Shown: piece after piece, positions 38,389 to 47,730 of the stretch
Layout of the letters: every line of letters begins with the position of its first letter
How positions within the stretch are numbered: position 1 is the stretch's first letter
NCBI RefSeq assembly: GCF_013359725.1
Contig: NZ_JABFMW010000007.1
Coordinates: forward strand, 90,852-154,851
DNA from: Pseudarthrobacter sp. C4D7
GTDB lineage: Bacteria > Actinomycetota > Actinomycetes > Actinomycetales > Micrococcaceae
Length of the DNA stretch: 64,000 nucleotides
Direction of reading: 5' to 3'
Position numbers and translations under genes: made by a program
The notes under the pieces: model-generated
Told to the model about the DNA's origin: nothing
What the model saw: the letters and a program-made list of their open reading frames with translations, nothing else
Databases searched by the model: none

Positions 38389-39615
38389 TTAGGGCTGCAG
38401 ACGGTGCGGCGCTTCCACGAGTGAGCGGATCACACTGCCAGCGGCGCCCAGCAACGCGCCAAACTCCCCTACCGCGGACACTGTCACCTGCTCCGACGCA
38501 TACTTTCCCGGCGCATACTTATGCAGGCTTTCCAGCAAAGGGGCACGCAGCCAAGGCTCGAGGACGGCGAAGTGGCCGCCCAGGACCACCGAATCGATGT
38601 CGACCACCCGCGCCGTTGACGCCAGTGCCATTCCCAGGAAATATCCTGCACGTTCAACGGCCGTGACGGCCTGGGGAACCCTGCTCTCCAGCGCCTGCAG
38701 GAGGGCGGACATGGTGGCAGAACGGGAGCCCACATCCGGGGCAAGTCCGGCAGCGATAAAAATGGCGTCCTGGCCGGCCACCGTTTCCAGGCATCCGGTA
38801 CCTCCGCAGGAACAATGGCCGCCATCCGGGTCCACGACAATATGGCCGACTTCCCCGGCATGGCCTCCGGGGCCGGTGAACAGCTCGGAACCGATCACGA
38901 TTCCGCCACCCACGCCCACTTCACCGGAGACGAAGAGGAAGGTGGAGCCCCGGTCCGCGCGGTGCCGGAGCTCAGCCAGGGCAGCAGCATTGGCTTCGTT
39001 GAAGAGTGCCACCCCCAAGGCGGTCCCGGGCAGCAGGGCGTCAAGATCGAGGTCCACGTCCACCCAGCCCAGGTTGGGAGCAGTCAGCACGCGGGCCCTG
39101 GCCGGATCCACCAGACCCGGCACCGCGAGTCCGCCGCCCAGGACTTCCACGCCCTGGTCCCTGGCAGCGCTGCGCACTTCTGCCGCCAAGGCTGCGAGCG
39201 CTGCCAGCACCGGCTTGTCCATGCTGTTCCGGTTATCGCGTTCCTCCACCTGGCGAAGCAATACGGTGCCGGAGAGGCCAACAACTGCCGCCGAGATGTA
39301 GTCGACGTTGATTTCCATCCCCATGACCGAACGGCTGGGACTGAGTTCCAGCCCCACGCCCGGACGGCCACGTCCCTGGGGGTTCAAACCGATTTCGCGG
39401 ATCACACCGGCGTCCAAAAGGTCCAGGACCAGGCTGGACACGGAGGCTTTGGTCAAACCGGTGGCGCCGGCAACCTGGGCCCGGCTGGGGTGGATACCGG
39501 GCGGGAATTCGGCAATGGCGCCCAGGACCAGCGCCAGGTTGCTGCGCCTGACGTCTCCGACGCTTCCGGGGGCCGCCCCTCCGGGCCCCGCCGCTGCAGG
39601 CGCCGGCATCACCAT
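38389..39615 (-). CDS. ROK family transcriptional regulator, xylose repressor type
   Basis: About 408 residues. The N-terminal winged helix (LALVLGAIAEFPPGIHPSRAQVAGATGLTKASVSSLVLDLLDAGVI, residues about 28-72) binds DNA. The C-terminal sugar-kinase-like domain has GGLAVPGLVDP, GGGIVIGSELFTGPGGHAGEVGHIVV and the zinc motif HCSCGGTGCLE. The start ATG has GGAG seven bases upstream. It is divergent from xylAB, with a palindromic operator in between, so it very likely represses xylAB in the absence of xylose (XylR role). Confidence 0.88.
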   Translation of the reverse strand: MVMPAPAAAGPGGAAPGSVGDVRRSNLALVLGAIAEFPPGIHPSRAQVAGATGLTKASVSSLVLDLLDAGVIREIGLNPQGRGRPGVGLELSPSRSVMGMEINVDYISAAVVGLSGTVLLRQVEERDNRNSMDKPVLAALAALAAEVRSAARDQGVEVLGGGLAVPGLVDPARARVLTAPNLGWVDVDLDLDALLPGTALGVALFNEANAAALAELRHRADRGSTFLFVSGEVGVGGGIVIGSELFTGPGGHAGEVGHIVVDPDGGHCSCGGTGCLETVAGQDAIFIAAGLAPDVGSRSATMSALLQALESRVPQAVTAVERAGYFLGMALASTARVVDIDSVVLGGHFAVLEPWLRAPLLESLHKYAPGKYASEQVTVSAVGEFGALLGAAGSVIRSLVEAPHRLQP

Positions 39616-39702
39616 CACATAGCTCCTCGGTCGGGCGCTTCCGCCACGTTTGTCCAGCCGTTCCACTGCCGGCCTATTGACCCAACCCTACGTCCGCTCA
39701 TA

Positions 39703-39721
39703 TAGTTCAGGCAATGAACTA
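39703..39721. promoter_or_regulatory. palindromic operator between ROK regulator and xylA
   Basis: TAGTTCA-GGCAA-TGAACTA: 7-bp perfect arms around a 5-nt spacer. The AGTT...GGCAA...AACTAA layout resembles the Bacillus XylR operator as I recall it. It lies 43 bp before the xylA ATG. Confidence 0.75.
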
Positions 39722-39764
39722 ATACTCCGCAACCCGGCGGAACGACCGATCGCAAGGACGCATC

Positions 39765-40952
39765 ATGACTCTTTCCCCCACCCCCGCTGACAAGTTCACC
39801 TTCGGGCTCTGGACCGTCGGCTGGACCGGCGCCGACCCCTTCGGCGTGGCCACCCGATCCGCGCTGGACCCGGTGGAGGCTGTCCACCGCCTCGCCGAAC
39901 TCGGTGCCTACGGCATCACGTTCCACGACAATGACCTCGTCCCCTTTGACGCCTCGGCGTCGGAGCGTGAGCTCATCCTGAAGAACTTCCGCACGGCCCT
40001 GGCTGAGACCGGGCTGAAGGTTCCCATGGTCACTACCAACCTCTTCAGCCACCCGGTGTTCAAGGACGGCGGCTTCACCTCCAACGACCGCTCGGTCCGG
40101 CGCTTCGCGCTGTCCAAGGTCCTGCGCAACATCGACCTCGCCGCAGAGCTCGGCGCCGAAACGTTCGTGATGTGGGGCGGCCGAGAAGGCAGCGAATACG
40201 ACGGCTCCAAGGACCTGGCGGCAGCGTTGGACCGCATGAAGGAAGGCGTGGACACCGCGGCCGGCTACATCAAGGACAAGGCTTACAACCTGCGGATTGC
40301 CCTGGAGCCGAAGCCAAATGAGCCCCGCGGCGACATCTTCCTGCCCACCGTGGGCCACGGACTGGCCTTCATCGCCCAGCTGGAGCACGGCGACATCGTG
40401 GGACTGAACCCGGAAACCGGCCACGAACAGATGGCCGGCCTGAACTTCACCCACGGCATCGCCCAGGCCCTTTGGGCGGGCAAGCTCTTCCACATCGATC
40501 TCAACGGCCAGCGCGGCATCAAGTACGACCAGGACCTCGTCTTTGGCCACGGCGACCTCACCAGCGCCTTCTTCACGGTGGACCTGCTGGAGAACGGCTT
40601 CCCGGGCGGCGGCCCCAAGTACGACGGCCCCCGCCACTTTGACTACAAGCCTTCCCGCACCGACGGCTACGACGGCGTATGGGAATCCGCCAAGTCCAAC
40701 ATGGCCATGTACCTGCTCCTCAAGGAACGGGCACTGGCCTTCCGCGCGGATCCCCAGGTCCAGGAAGCACTCCAGGCTTCCGGTGTCTTTGAACTTGGCG
40801 AGCCCACCCTCGCAGCAGGCGAGAGCACCGCGGACCTGCTGGCTGACGCCGCTTCCTTCGAGGACTTCGACGCCGACAAGGCCGCCGAGCGCTCCTTCGC
40901 GTTCGTCCGCCTCAACCAGCTCGCCATCGAGCACCTTCTGGGCGCCCACTAG
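39765..40952 (+). CDS. xylA: xylose isomerase
   Basis: Converts D-xylose to D-xylulose (and glucose to fructose); 395 residues, the compact class I type known from Arthrobacter and Streptomyces glucose isomerases. Catalytic [10 protein letters not shown] with His54 and Asp57; metal-binding region [20 protein letters not shown] near residue 180; second metal site [12 protein letters not shown] and HIDLNGQ. AAGGA six bases before the ATG is a good ribosome binding site. First gene of xylAB. Confidence 0.97.
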   Translation: MTLSPTPADKFTFGLWTVGWTGADPFGVATRSALDPVEAVHRLAELGAYGITFHDNDLVPFDASASERELILKNFRTALAETGLKVPMVTTNLFSHPVFKDGGFTSNDRSVRRFALSKVLRNIDLAAELGAETFVMWGGREGSEYDGSKDLAAALDRMKEGVDTAAGYIKDKAYNLRIALEPKPNEPRGDIFLPTVGHGLAFIAQLEHGDIVGLNPETGHEQMAGLNFTHGIAQALWAGKLFHIDLNGQRGIKYDQDLVFGHGDLTSAFFTVDLLENGFPGGGPKYDGPRHFDYKPSRTDGYDGVWESAKSNMAMYLLLKERALAFRADPQVQEALQASGVFELGEPTLAAGESTADLLADAASFEDFDADKAAERSFAFVRLNQLAIEHLLGAH

Positions 40953-40955
40953 GCC

Positions 40956-42374
40956 ATGGTGCTCGTCGCAGGCATCGACAGCTCCACCCAGTCATGCAAG
41001 GTGGTCATCCGGGACGCTGCCACCGGAGCGCTGGTCCGCCAGGGCCGGGCCCCGCATCCTGACGGCACCGAGGTCCACCCTGACCACTGGTGGACGGCGC
41101 TGCAGAAGGCTGCGGCGGACGCCGGCGGGCTGGATGACGTCAGCGCCGTATCTGTGGGGGGCCAGCAGCACGGCATGGTCTGCCTGGACAGCGACGGAGA
41201 GGTGATCCGGCCGGCGCTGCTGTGGAACGATACCCGCAGCGCCGGCGCTGCCACGGAACTCATCAACAATGCCGGCGGTGGCGATCCCGCCGCCGGCGCG
41301 GAGTACTGGGCACACGCCACCGGCACGGTGCCGGTAGCCTCCCTGACGCTGACCAAGCTGCGCTGGCTGGCCGAAAACGAGCCGGAAAACGCCGCCCGGG
41401 TGGCTGCGGTCTGCCTGCCGCATGACTGGCTCACCTGGCGGCTCGCCGGCTACGGGCTTGGCAGCGGCTCTGAGGGGCTGGCCGCGCTGGCCACCGACCG
41501 CTCCGACGCATCGGGCACGGGCTACTACTCGACGGCGGACGGCACGTACCTGCCGGATGTCCTCGCAGCGGCGCTCGGCCACGTACCGGTCCTCCCCCGT
41601 GTCCTCGGCCCCCTGGAATCAGCAGGAAGGACGCCGGCAGGCAGCCTCCTGGCCGCGGGCGCGGGAGACAACGCGGCGGCCGCGCTGGGCGCCGGGGCCG
41701 GTCTGGGCGATGTGGTGATGTCACTGGGCACGTCCGGGACCGTCTTCGCGGTCTCGGATACGCCGGCGGCCGACGCCTCGGGACTGGTGGCGGGCTTTGC
41801 GGACGCCGCGGGACACTACCTCCCGCTGGTGTGCACCCTGAATGCCACCCGCATTTTCGATGCCACTGCTGCCCTGCTGGATGTGGACCTGGCGGAGTTC
41901 AACCGGCTCGCTTTGTCCGCCGAACCCGGCGCGGGCGGACTCACCCTGGTCCCGTACTTCGATGGGGAAAGGACACCCAACCTGCCGGACGCCACCGGCT
42001 CCCTGCACGGCATCACACGTGCCAACTACACCCCTGCCAACCTGGCGCGCGCCGCCGTCGAAGGTGTTGTCTGCTCGCTGGCGGACGGCCTTGCGGCACT
42101 ACAGGATCAAGGGGTCTCTGTCCGGCGGATCCTGCTGGTGGGCGGCGGCGCCCAGTCAGCAGCCGTGCAGTCAGTGGCGGCGGGCCTGCTGGGAGCGGAC
42201 GTCACGGTGCCGCAGCCGGGCGAGTACGTGGCCGACGGCGCTGCACGCCAGGCTGCGGCGGCACTTACCGGACGCTTCCCGGCATGGGCGGCAGACGCCG
42301 TCGGGCTTCCCCCGGAGAAAGACGACGCCGGCGTCCTGGCGCGGTACCGCAGGTTCGCCTCCCTCTACGCCTAA
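40956..42374 (+). CDS. xylB: xylulokinase
   Basis: Phosphorylates D-xylulose for entry into the pentose phosphate pathway; FGGY family, 472 residues. N-terminal phosphate motif [23 protein letters not shown], the catalytic Asp in [14 protein letters not shown] near residue 236, the second phosphate motif [10 protein letters not shown], and the C-terminal [18 protein letters not shown] adenosine motif. Starts 3 bp after the xylA stop without its own clear ribosome binding site, so coupled to xylA. Confidence 0.96.
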   Translation: MVLVAGIDSSTQSCKVVIRDAATGALVRQGRAPHPDGTEVHPDHWWTALQKAAADAGGLDDVSAVSVGGQQHGMVCLDSDGEVIRPALLWNDTRSAGAATELINNAGGGDPAAGAEYWAHATGTVPVASLTLTKLRWLAENEPENAARVAAVCLPHDWLTWRLAGYGLGSGSEGLAALATDRSDASGTGYYSTADGTYLPDVLAAALGHVPVLPRVLGPLESAGRTPAGSLLAAGAGDNAAAALGAGAGLGDVVMSLGTSGTVFAVSDTPAADASGLVAGFADAAGHYLPLVCTLNATRIFDATAALLDVDLAEFNRLALSAEPGAGGLTLVPYFDGERTPNLPDATGSLHGITRANYTPANLARAAVEGVVCSLADGLAALQDQGVSVRRILLVGGGAQSAAVQSVAAGLLGADVTVPQPGEYVADGAARQAAAALTGRFPAWAADAVGLPPEKDDAGVLARYRRFASLYA

Positions 42375-42398
42375 GGCGGCGACGGGCGGGGACGTGAA

Positions 42399-42447
42399 AA
42401 AGGACCCGGCCCAGGGGTGGGACAACCTCCCCTGGGCCGGGTCCTTT
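42399..42447. terminator. strong bidirectional terminator, 19-bp stem
   Basis: AAAGGACCCGGCCCAGGGG pairs perfectly with CCCCTGGGCCGGGTCCTTT across an 11-nt loop. It separates xylAB from the convergent sugar-catabolic operon. Confidence 0.9.
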
Positions 42448-42504
42448 CATGTGGGGCGCAGGCTCCTGCCGTGACGTAGCAGAAGCCCGCGGTCTTGGAT
42501 CAGG

Positions 42505-43344
42505 TCAGGCGAACGGCTGGACGAGGTCCGCGTAGCGCTCCTTGACCGTGGCCAGGACGGTAGTGCCGTCCGTGTCCCAGATCTCCTGATTGAAAATCTC
42601 CACTTCGATGTCGCCGGTGTACCCGGCGTCGCGCACCCAGGTTCCGATCGTGGCGAAGTCCACCACGCCGTCGCCCATGTAGCCGCGGGAGAGCAGCGGA
42701 TCGGCGGCGATGGGCATGTTGAAGTCGCACACCTGGTAGGAGGCGATCCGGTTCTCCCGGCCGGCCCGTTGGATCTGCGCCTTCAGTTCCGGGTCCCACC
42801 AGACATGGAAGGTGTCGACGGCGACCCCCACCGTGGCTGCGTCAAAAGGCGCGGCGAGGTCAAGGGCCTGCCTCAGCGTCGAGATCAGTGCGCGGTCCGC
42901 GGCGTACATGGGGTGCAGCGGTTCCAGGACCAGGCGGACGCCTTGTTCCTGTGCAAACGGGACCAGGTCCGCGAGCCGGTCGGCCACCCGCTGACGGGCT
43001 GCCACTACGTCCTTCTCCCCCGGCGCGAGACCGCCGACCACCAGGAACAGTTCCCTGGTGTCCAGCGCCACGGCTTCGAGGATGGCTGCACGGTTGTCGA
43101 CGAGCGCGCTTGCCTGGCCTTCCGGGTCTGCGGCGGTGAGGAACCCGCCGCGGCAAAGCGAGGAGACACGCAGCCCCGCGTCCTTGATCAGGCGTGCGGC
43201 CTTGTCCAGGCCCGCCTCAGCCACCCGGTCACGCCAGGGCCCGATAGCGGGGATCCCTGCGTCCACGCAGCCTTCGACCACCTGGGCGAGGGTCCATTTC
43301 TTCGTGGTGGCGCTGTTAATGGACAGGCGGGAGAAGTCACTCAT
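42505..43344 (-). CDS. sugar phosphate isomerase/epimerase (xylose isomerase-like TIM barrel)
   Basis: About 279 residues, AP-endonuclease-2 type TIM barrel. Visible: the first strand LSINSATTKKW, the metal-ligand Glu in VRLVLEPLHPMYAADR, the DTFHVWW strand with Asp and His, QVCDFNMPIA and the terminal IEVEIFNQEIWD with a further Glu ligand. This metal set fits isomerases, epimerases or dehydratases of small sugars. Substrate unknown. Its ATG overlaps the stop of the DUF993 gene (ATGA), so it is the last gene of a coupled three-gene operon. Confidence 0.82.
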   Translation of the reverse strand: MSDFSRLSINSATTKKWTLAQVVEGCVDAGIPAIGPWRDRVAEAGLDKAARLIKDAGLRVSSLCRGGFLTAADPEGQASALVDNRAAILEAVALDTRELFLVVGGLAPGEKDVVAARQRVADRLADLVPFAQEQGVRLVLEPLHPMYAADRALISTLRQALDLAAPFDAATVGVAVDTFHVWWDPELKAQIQRAGRENRIASYQVCDFNMPIAADPLLSRGYMGDGVVDFATIGTWVRDAGYTGDIEVEIFNQEIWDTDGTTVLATVKERYADLVQPFA

Positions 43345-44555
43345 GCTCCCACCCCGTTGATCCGCAGGTAGTCGGACATCCGGAAGGCGGCCAGGGCGGG
43401 GTCCTTCAGCAGGCCTGCCTGGTCGGCGAGTTCAAAAGTCCTGGCGAGGTGGCGGACGGACCGGCCGGAATGGAGGCCGCCCACCATCTGGAAGCCCGGT
43501 TGTTTGCCGTTGAGCCAGGACATAAAGGCGATGCCGGTCTTGTAGTAGAACGTGGGGGCACTGAAAATATGCTTTCCCAGTTCACGGGTGGAGTCCAGGA
43601 TTTCGCGCGCTTTCGCGGCGTTTCCTGCATCGTAGTTCTGCAGTGCCACGGAAGCAGCCGGGTAGATCGCAGCAAAGATGCCGAGTAGGGCGTCCGAGTG
43701 GTGGGTCCCGTCGCCGTCGATGAGCTCGGGGTAGTTGAAGTCGTCGCCGGTGTAGAGACGGACGCCTTCAGGCAGTGCGGCGCGGAGGGCAACTTCGTGG
43801 CTGGCATCGAGCAGGGAGACCTTGACGCCGTCCACTTTGTCCGCGTTGTCCCTGATCAGGCCCAGGAAGGTTTCGGTGGCGGTGGGGACGTCATCGGATC
43901 CCCAGTACCCTGCCAGTGCGGGATCGAACATGGTGCCCAGCCAATGCAGGATGACGGGCTGGTCCACTTCCTGCAGGAGGGTGGAATAGACCGCCAGGTA
44001 GTCCTCGGGGCCGCGGGCCGCCTTGGCGAGGGCCCGGGAGGCCATGATGATGACTTTGGGGCCTGCCTCGGCAATGACGGCGATCTGTTCACGGTAGGCC
44101 TCAAGGACAGCTTTGAGGCCGGCTTCGCCGGTGGGCAGCGTGGCAGGATCGAGCTGGTCGGTGCCGGCACCGCAGGAGACGAGGTCACGGACCGACTTGC
44201 CGGCGGTGGCCGGGTTGTTGGCCGCGACCACCGAGGCTGCTTCGACGCCGGTGCGCTTGATGAGCTGCTGCGTGGCAGCCCAGTCAAGGCCCATGCCCCG
44301 CTGGGCCGTGTCCATCGCGTCGGCAACGCCCAGGCCATACGACCACAGTTCGTGCCGGTAGGCCATGGTGGCGTCCCAGTCCAGGAGGGCCGGGGCTCCC
44401 GGGGTGTTGTCCGCGAGCACTTCAGGGATGACGTGGGCTGCGGCGTAGGCGCGCCGGGCGGTGAGCGGAGCAGTGGGGCGGGCCCAGGCCGTGGTGCCCT
44501 GGAGCCGGTACTCCCTGGTGCCGCCGTCGTCGGAGGGAAGGATGAGGGACGTCAT
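43341..44555 (-). CDS. DUF993 / dihydrodipicolinate-synthase-like protein
   Basis: About 404 residues. A TIM-barrel protein distantly related to class I DHDPS/NAL aldolases. Seen: AAHVIPEVLADNTPG, the barrel strand PVILHWLGTMFDPALAGYWG, KVDGVKVSLLDASHEVALRAALPEGVRLYTGDDFNYPELIDGDGTHHSDALLG (the Lys of VKVS is the best Schiff-base candidate), and SAPTFYYKTGIAFMSWLNG. No reaction is established to my knowledge; from the fold, a lyase/aldolase acting on a keto-sugar acid is a reasonable guess. Start and stop overlap both neighbours in the operon. Confidence 0.8.
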   Translation of the reverse strand: MTSLILPSDDGGTREYRLQGTTAWARPTAPLTARRAYAAAHVIPEVLADNTPGAPALLDWDATMAYRHELWSYGLGVADAMDTAQRGMGLDWAATQQLIKRTGVEAASVVAANNPATAGKSVRDLVSCGAGTDQLDPATLPTGEAGLKAVLEAYREQIAVIAEAGPKVIIMASRALAKAARGPEDYLAVYSTLLQEVDQPVILHWLGTMFDPALAGYWGSDDVPTATETFLGLIRDNADKVDGVKVSLLDASHEVALRAALPEGVRLYTGDDFNYPELIDGDGTHHSDALLGIFAAIYPAASVALQNYDAGNAAKAREILDSTRELGKHIFSAPTFYYKTGIAFMSWLNGKQPGFQMVGGLHSGRSVRHLARTFELADQAGLLKDPALAAFRMSDYLRINGVGA

Positions 44556-45724
44556 TAGAGCGTGATCTCCGGGATGTCGATGGTGCGGCGTTCATCGTTG
44601 GACTGCAGGCCAAGTTCTGCGAGCTGGACGCCGCGGGCGGCGGAGAGCAGGCCGAAGCGGTGTTCCCGGCCGGCGACAACGTCGCGGAGGAACTCTTCCC
44701 ACTGCAGCTTGAAGCCGTTGTCCAGGTCCGCGTTGGCGGGAACTTCCTGCCACTGGTCACGGAAGGACTCGGTCACGGGAAGGTCGGGGTTCCAGACCGG
44801 CTTCGGCGTGTGGGCGCGCTGCTGGGCCACGCACTTGTTCAGGCCGGCGACGGCGGAACCGTGGGTGCCGTCCACCTGGAATTCCACCAGTTCGTCGCGG
44901 TAGACACGCACTGCCCAGGAGGAGTTGATCTGGCCAATGACCTCGTCGCCGCCCGGGGTCTGGAGTTCGAAGATGCCGTAGGAGGCGTCGTCGGCGGTGG
45001 CTTTGTATTCCTTGCCTGCCTCGTCCCAGCGGGCGGGGATGTGGGTGGCGGTCTTGGCGTTGACGCTCTTAACCTTGCCAATGATGCCTTCGAGGACGTA
45101 GTTCCAGTGGCAGAACATGTCGGTGGTCATGCCACCGCCGTCTTCCTTCCGGTAGTTCCAGGACGGGCGCTGTGCTGCCTGGATATCGCCTTCGAAGACC
45201 CAGTAGCCGAATTCGCCGCGGATCGAGAGGATGCGGCCGAAGAATCCTTCGTCCACCAGGCGGCGCAGTTTGACCAGGCCCGGGAGATAGAGCTTGTCGT
45301 GCACAACGCCGGCCGTCACGCCTGCTTCCTTGCCAATGCGTGCCAGCTCGATGGCCTCTTCCAGCGTTTCGGCTGTGGGCTTCTCAGTAAAGATGTGCTT
45401 GCCGGCCAGCATGGCCTTCTTGAGGGTGGCCGCGCGGAGGCTGGTCATGGAGGCGTCGAAGATGATGTCCACGGAGGGATCGTTGATCACGGCATCCAGG
45501 TCCGTGGTCCACTCAGACACCTTGTGCTTTTCCGCCAGTTCCCGGATCTTGGCCTCATTGCGCCCCACCAGGATGGGTTCAACCTGGACCCGGGTGCCGT
45601 CCTCCAGCGTAAAGCCGCCCGCGTCGCGGATGGGCAGGATGGAGCGCAGCAGATGCTGGCGGTAGCCCATCCGGCCGGTGATGCCGTTCATGGCGATGCG
45701 GATCGTCTTTGTTTCGAAGCCCAT
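44555..45724 (-). CDS. Gfo/Idh/MocA family oxidoreductase
   Basis: NAD(P)-dependent sugar dehydrogenase family, about 389 residues. The N-terminal Rossmann motif is unusual: RIAMNGITGRMGYRQHLL instead of the common GxGxxG-A. The catalytic EKP motif is intact (HIFTEKPTAETLEEA near residue 120). The second domain has YRKEDGGGMTTDMFCHWNYVLEG, with the substrate-site Asp and His. It probably oxidises a sugar or cyclitol. First gene of the operon, with two LacI-type operators upstream; its stop overlaps the next start (TAATG). Confidence 0.87.
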   Translation of the reverse strand: MGFETKTIRIAMNGITGRMGYRQHLLRSILPIRDAGGFTLEDGTRVQVEPILVGRNEAKIRELAEKHKVSEWTTDLDAVINDPSVDIIFDASMTSLRAATLKKAMLAGKHIFTEKPTAETLEEAIELARIGKEAGVTAGVVHDKLYLPGLVKLRRLVDEGFFGRILSIRGEFGYWVFEGDIQAAQRPSWNYRKEDGGGMTTDMFCHWNYVLEGIIGKVKSVNAKTATHIPARWDEAGKEYKATADDASYGIFELQTPGGDEVIGQINSSWAVRVYRDELVEFQVDGTHGSAVAGLNKCVAQQRAHTPKPVWNPDLPVTESFRDQWQEVPANADLDNGFKLQWEEFLRDVVAGREHRFGLLSAARGVQLAELGLQSNDERRTIDIPEITL

Positions 45725-45762
45725 GTGTCCTCCACGGTGAGTGAGCGTGTACTCAAGCTAAT

Positions 45763-45780
45763 TGGGAAAGCGCATTCCCA
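45763..45780. promoter_or_regulatory. LacI-family operator 1
   Basis: TGGGAAAGCGCATTCCCA: an 18-bp palindrome with one mismatch and a central CG pair, the classical form of LacI/GalR-family sites. It lies between the divergent oxidoreductase operon and the lacI gene. Confidence 0.75.
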
Positions 45781-45811
45781 CTGCTTCTATGATGCACGGC
45801 GCGCTTCCTGT

Positions 45812-45827
45812 TGGCAAGCGCTTTCCG
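45812..45827. promoter_or_regulatory. LacI-family operator 2
   Basis: TGGCAAGCGCTTTCCG: GGCAAGC/GCTTTCC with one mismatch around a central CG. Its centre is about 48 bp from operator 1, so a repressor dimer could act at both divergent promoters or form a short loop. Confidence 0.65.
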
Positions 45828-45889
45828 CAAGTAGTTTGAACTGCCATAATGTGCTTTACCTTTGAGCCCGTCCAAGACCAGGAGTTGCT

Positions 45890-46975
45890 GTGGCTGCAAG
45901 TACCCTTACCGAGGTGGCCCGCCTGGCCGGCGTGTCCCCCGCCACGGCCTCCCGCGTGTTGAACGGATCCGCCCGGAAGCCGGGAAAGGACATTGCCGAC
46001 CGGGTGCGCCAGGCCGCCGAGTCACTCGGTTACGTCCCCAACGCCCAGGCACAGGGCCTGGCGAAATCCAGTTCCGGCCTGATCGGCCTGATCGTCCATG
46101 ACATCGCCGACCCCTACTTCGCAGCCATTGCCCGCGGAGTGCAGGAGGCTGCCCGCGAACAGCGGAAGATGGTGCTGCTGGCCACCACCGGCGGCGGCCC
46201 CGCAGAGGAAAGGGAAGCAGTGGCCGCCTTCGCGGCCCGCCGGGCAGACTCCATCGTCATTGCCGGCTCCCGCTCCTGCCGGGAAGAGGACCACGATGGC
46301 AATACCGCGCTGGCCGCTGAACTTGACCGGTACTGCCGCAACGGCGGCCAGGTGGCCGTGGTGGGACACCCCGTCGTGGGTGCAACCGCGCCGGAGGGTT
46401 ACCACGTCCTTCGGGTTCCCAACCGGGAGCTCGCCGACCGGCTCGCCACCGAGCTTGCAGGCAGCTGGGACGGGGACTTCGTGATTGTCGGCGGGCCCGA
46501 AGGCCTGCTGACCTCCGACGACCGGGTCAACGGTTTCCAGGAGGGCCTGGCGCGGGCGGGCCGCCGCCCTGCGGAGGTGCTCCGCAGCGCCTTCAACCGG
46601 TCCGGCGGATATGAGGCCGGCCTGGAACTGGCTGCCCGGATCAAGGCGGGACGTTCCGCTGAAGGGGCGGCCGATCCAAAACTGTGCATCTTCGCCGTGA
46701 ACGATGTGATGGCGATTGGAGCCGCAGCAGCCCTGCGGTCCGAGGGCCTCCGCATCCCCCGCGACGCCGCGATTGCCGGATTCGATGACATTGAAACCCT
46801 CCGCGACTTCCGTCCGGCCCTTTCCACCGTCCGTCTGCCGCTGGAGGACATTGGGCGGCTGGCCACCCGGGCCACCGGACGCGGACCGGCCGCTGGCGAC
46901 GCGGCGGAAGACGCTGCTCCGGCCGGCATCGCCGGCGAGGTAACTCTTCGGCGCAGCACCGAGACGGCCGCCTGA
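45890..46975 (+). CDS. LacI family transcriptional regulator
   Basis: About 361 residues. N-terminal HTH and hinge: TLTEVARLAGVSPATASRVLNGSARKPGKDIADRVRQAAESLGYVPNAQAQGL. The periplasmic-binding-like effector domain (GLIGLIVHDIADPYFAAIARGV ... CIFAVNDVMAIGAAAALRSEGLRIPRDAAIAGFDDIE) follows. The start is a GTG. Two palindromes lie in its promoter region, so it probably represses itself and the divergent oxidoreductase operon. Its TGA overlaps the esterase start (TGATG). Confidence 0.9.
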   Translation: MAASTLTEVARLAGVSPATASRVLNGSARKPGKDIADRVRQAAESLGYVPNAQAQGLAKSSSGLIGLIVHDIADPYFAAIARGVQEAAREQRKMVLLATTGGGPAEEREAVAAFAARRADSIVIAGSRSCREEDHDGNTALAAELDRYCRNGGQVAVVGHPVVGATAPEGYHVLRVPNRELADRLATELAGSWDGDFVIVGGPEGLLTSDDRVNGFQEGLARAGRRPAEVLRSAFNRSGGYEAGLELAARIKAGRSAEGAADPKLCIFAVNDVMAIGAAAALRSEGLRIPRDAAIAGFDDIETLRDFRPALSTVRLPLEDIGRLATRATGRGPAAGDAAEDAAPAGIAGEVTLRRSTETAA

Positions 46976-47730
46976 TGGCGCCCCGGGGCCTGACGGCAGT
47001 TCCCGCGCGCCCGGAAGGTGCCGGCCCGCGGCCCGCTTTCCTGATCCTGCCTGGCGGTGGGTATGTCCGGCAGGCGGACCATGAGGCAGAGCCCGTGGCG
47101 GAATGGCTGGCATCCCTTGGAATCCATGCTTTCGTGCTCCGCTACCGGGTGGCCCCCCACCGGCACCCCGCCCCCTTGGAGGATGCAAAGGAGGCCATGC
47201 TGCACATCAGGAATGGCGGGCATGGCCTGGACGTGGACCCGGGGCGCGTCGGGGTGCTGGGATTCTCCGCCGGCGGCCACCTGGCCGCCACGCTCAGCAC
47301 GGCGGCCGCCACGGGGAACCTGGACCTTGACGTATCTGAAGCAGTCCCGGATCTTTCGGTGCTCTGCTACCTCGTTGCATCAATGACGCACGAACCGCAC
47401 CAGGGGTCGGTGGCCAGCCTCCTTGGCGATGCGCCGCCGTCGGACCTTCTTGCGGCGCTCTCCGCGGAGCTGAATGTCACTGCCCTGACGCCTCCGGCGT
47501 TCCTCTGGCATACGGCCGATGACGCCGCCGTTCCGGTCAGCAACAGCATGAACTATGCCAGGGCGCTCTTTGCCGCCGGCGTTCCTGCAGAGCTGCACAT
47601 CTTCCCCGAGGGGCGGCACGGGCTGGGGCTGGCCACAGACCAGCCCGGCCCCGCGCAGTGGACGGCGTTGTGCGCGGCCTGGCTGGACCGGGCCGGGTGG
47701 ACGGACACCCCTGCCGGGGCCGCCGGCTAA
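46975..47730 (+). CDS. alpha/beta hydrolase, acetyl-esterase type
   Basis: About 251 residues. Oxyanion and nucleophile motifs: LILPGGGYVRQADHEAEPVAEWLASLG, and the nucleophilic Ser in LGFSAGGHLAA near residue 97. The acid/base region is TADDAAVPVSNS with a late His in FPEGRHGLG. Matches the BD-FAE / XynB-like esterase group acting on acetylated sugars. Translationally coupled to lacI (1-bp overlap), so it may deacetylate the same carbohydrate that the operon degrades. Its stop codon overlaps the convergent epimerase gene. Confidence 0.85.
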   Translation: MAPRGLTAVPARPEGAGPRPAFLILPGGGYVRQADHEAEPVAEWLASLGIHAFVLRYRVAPHRHPAPLEDAKEAMLHIRNGGHGLDVDPGRVGVLGFSAGGHLAATLSTAAATGNLDLDVSEAVPDLSVLCYLVASMTHEPHQGSVASLLGDAPPSDLLAALSAELNVTALTPPAFLWHTADDAAVPVSNSMNYARALFAAGVPAELHIFPEGRHGLGLATDQPGPAQWTALCAAWLDRAGWTDTPAGAAG

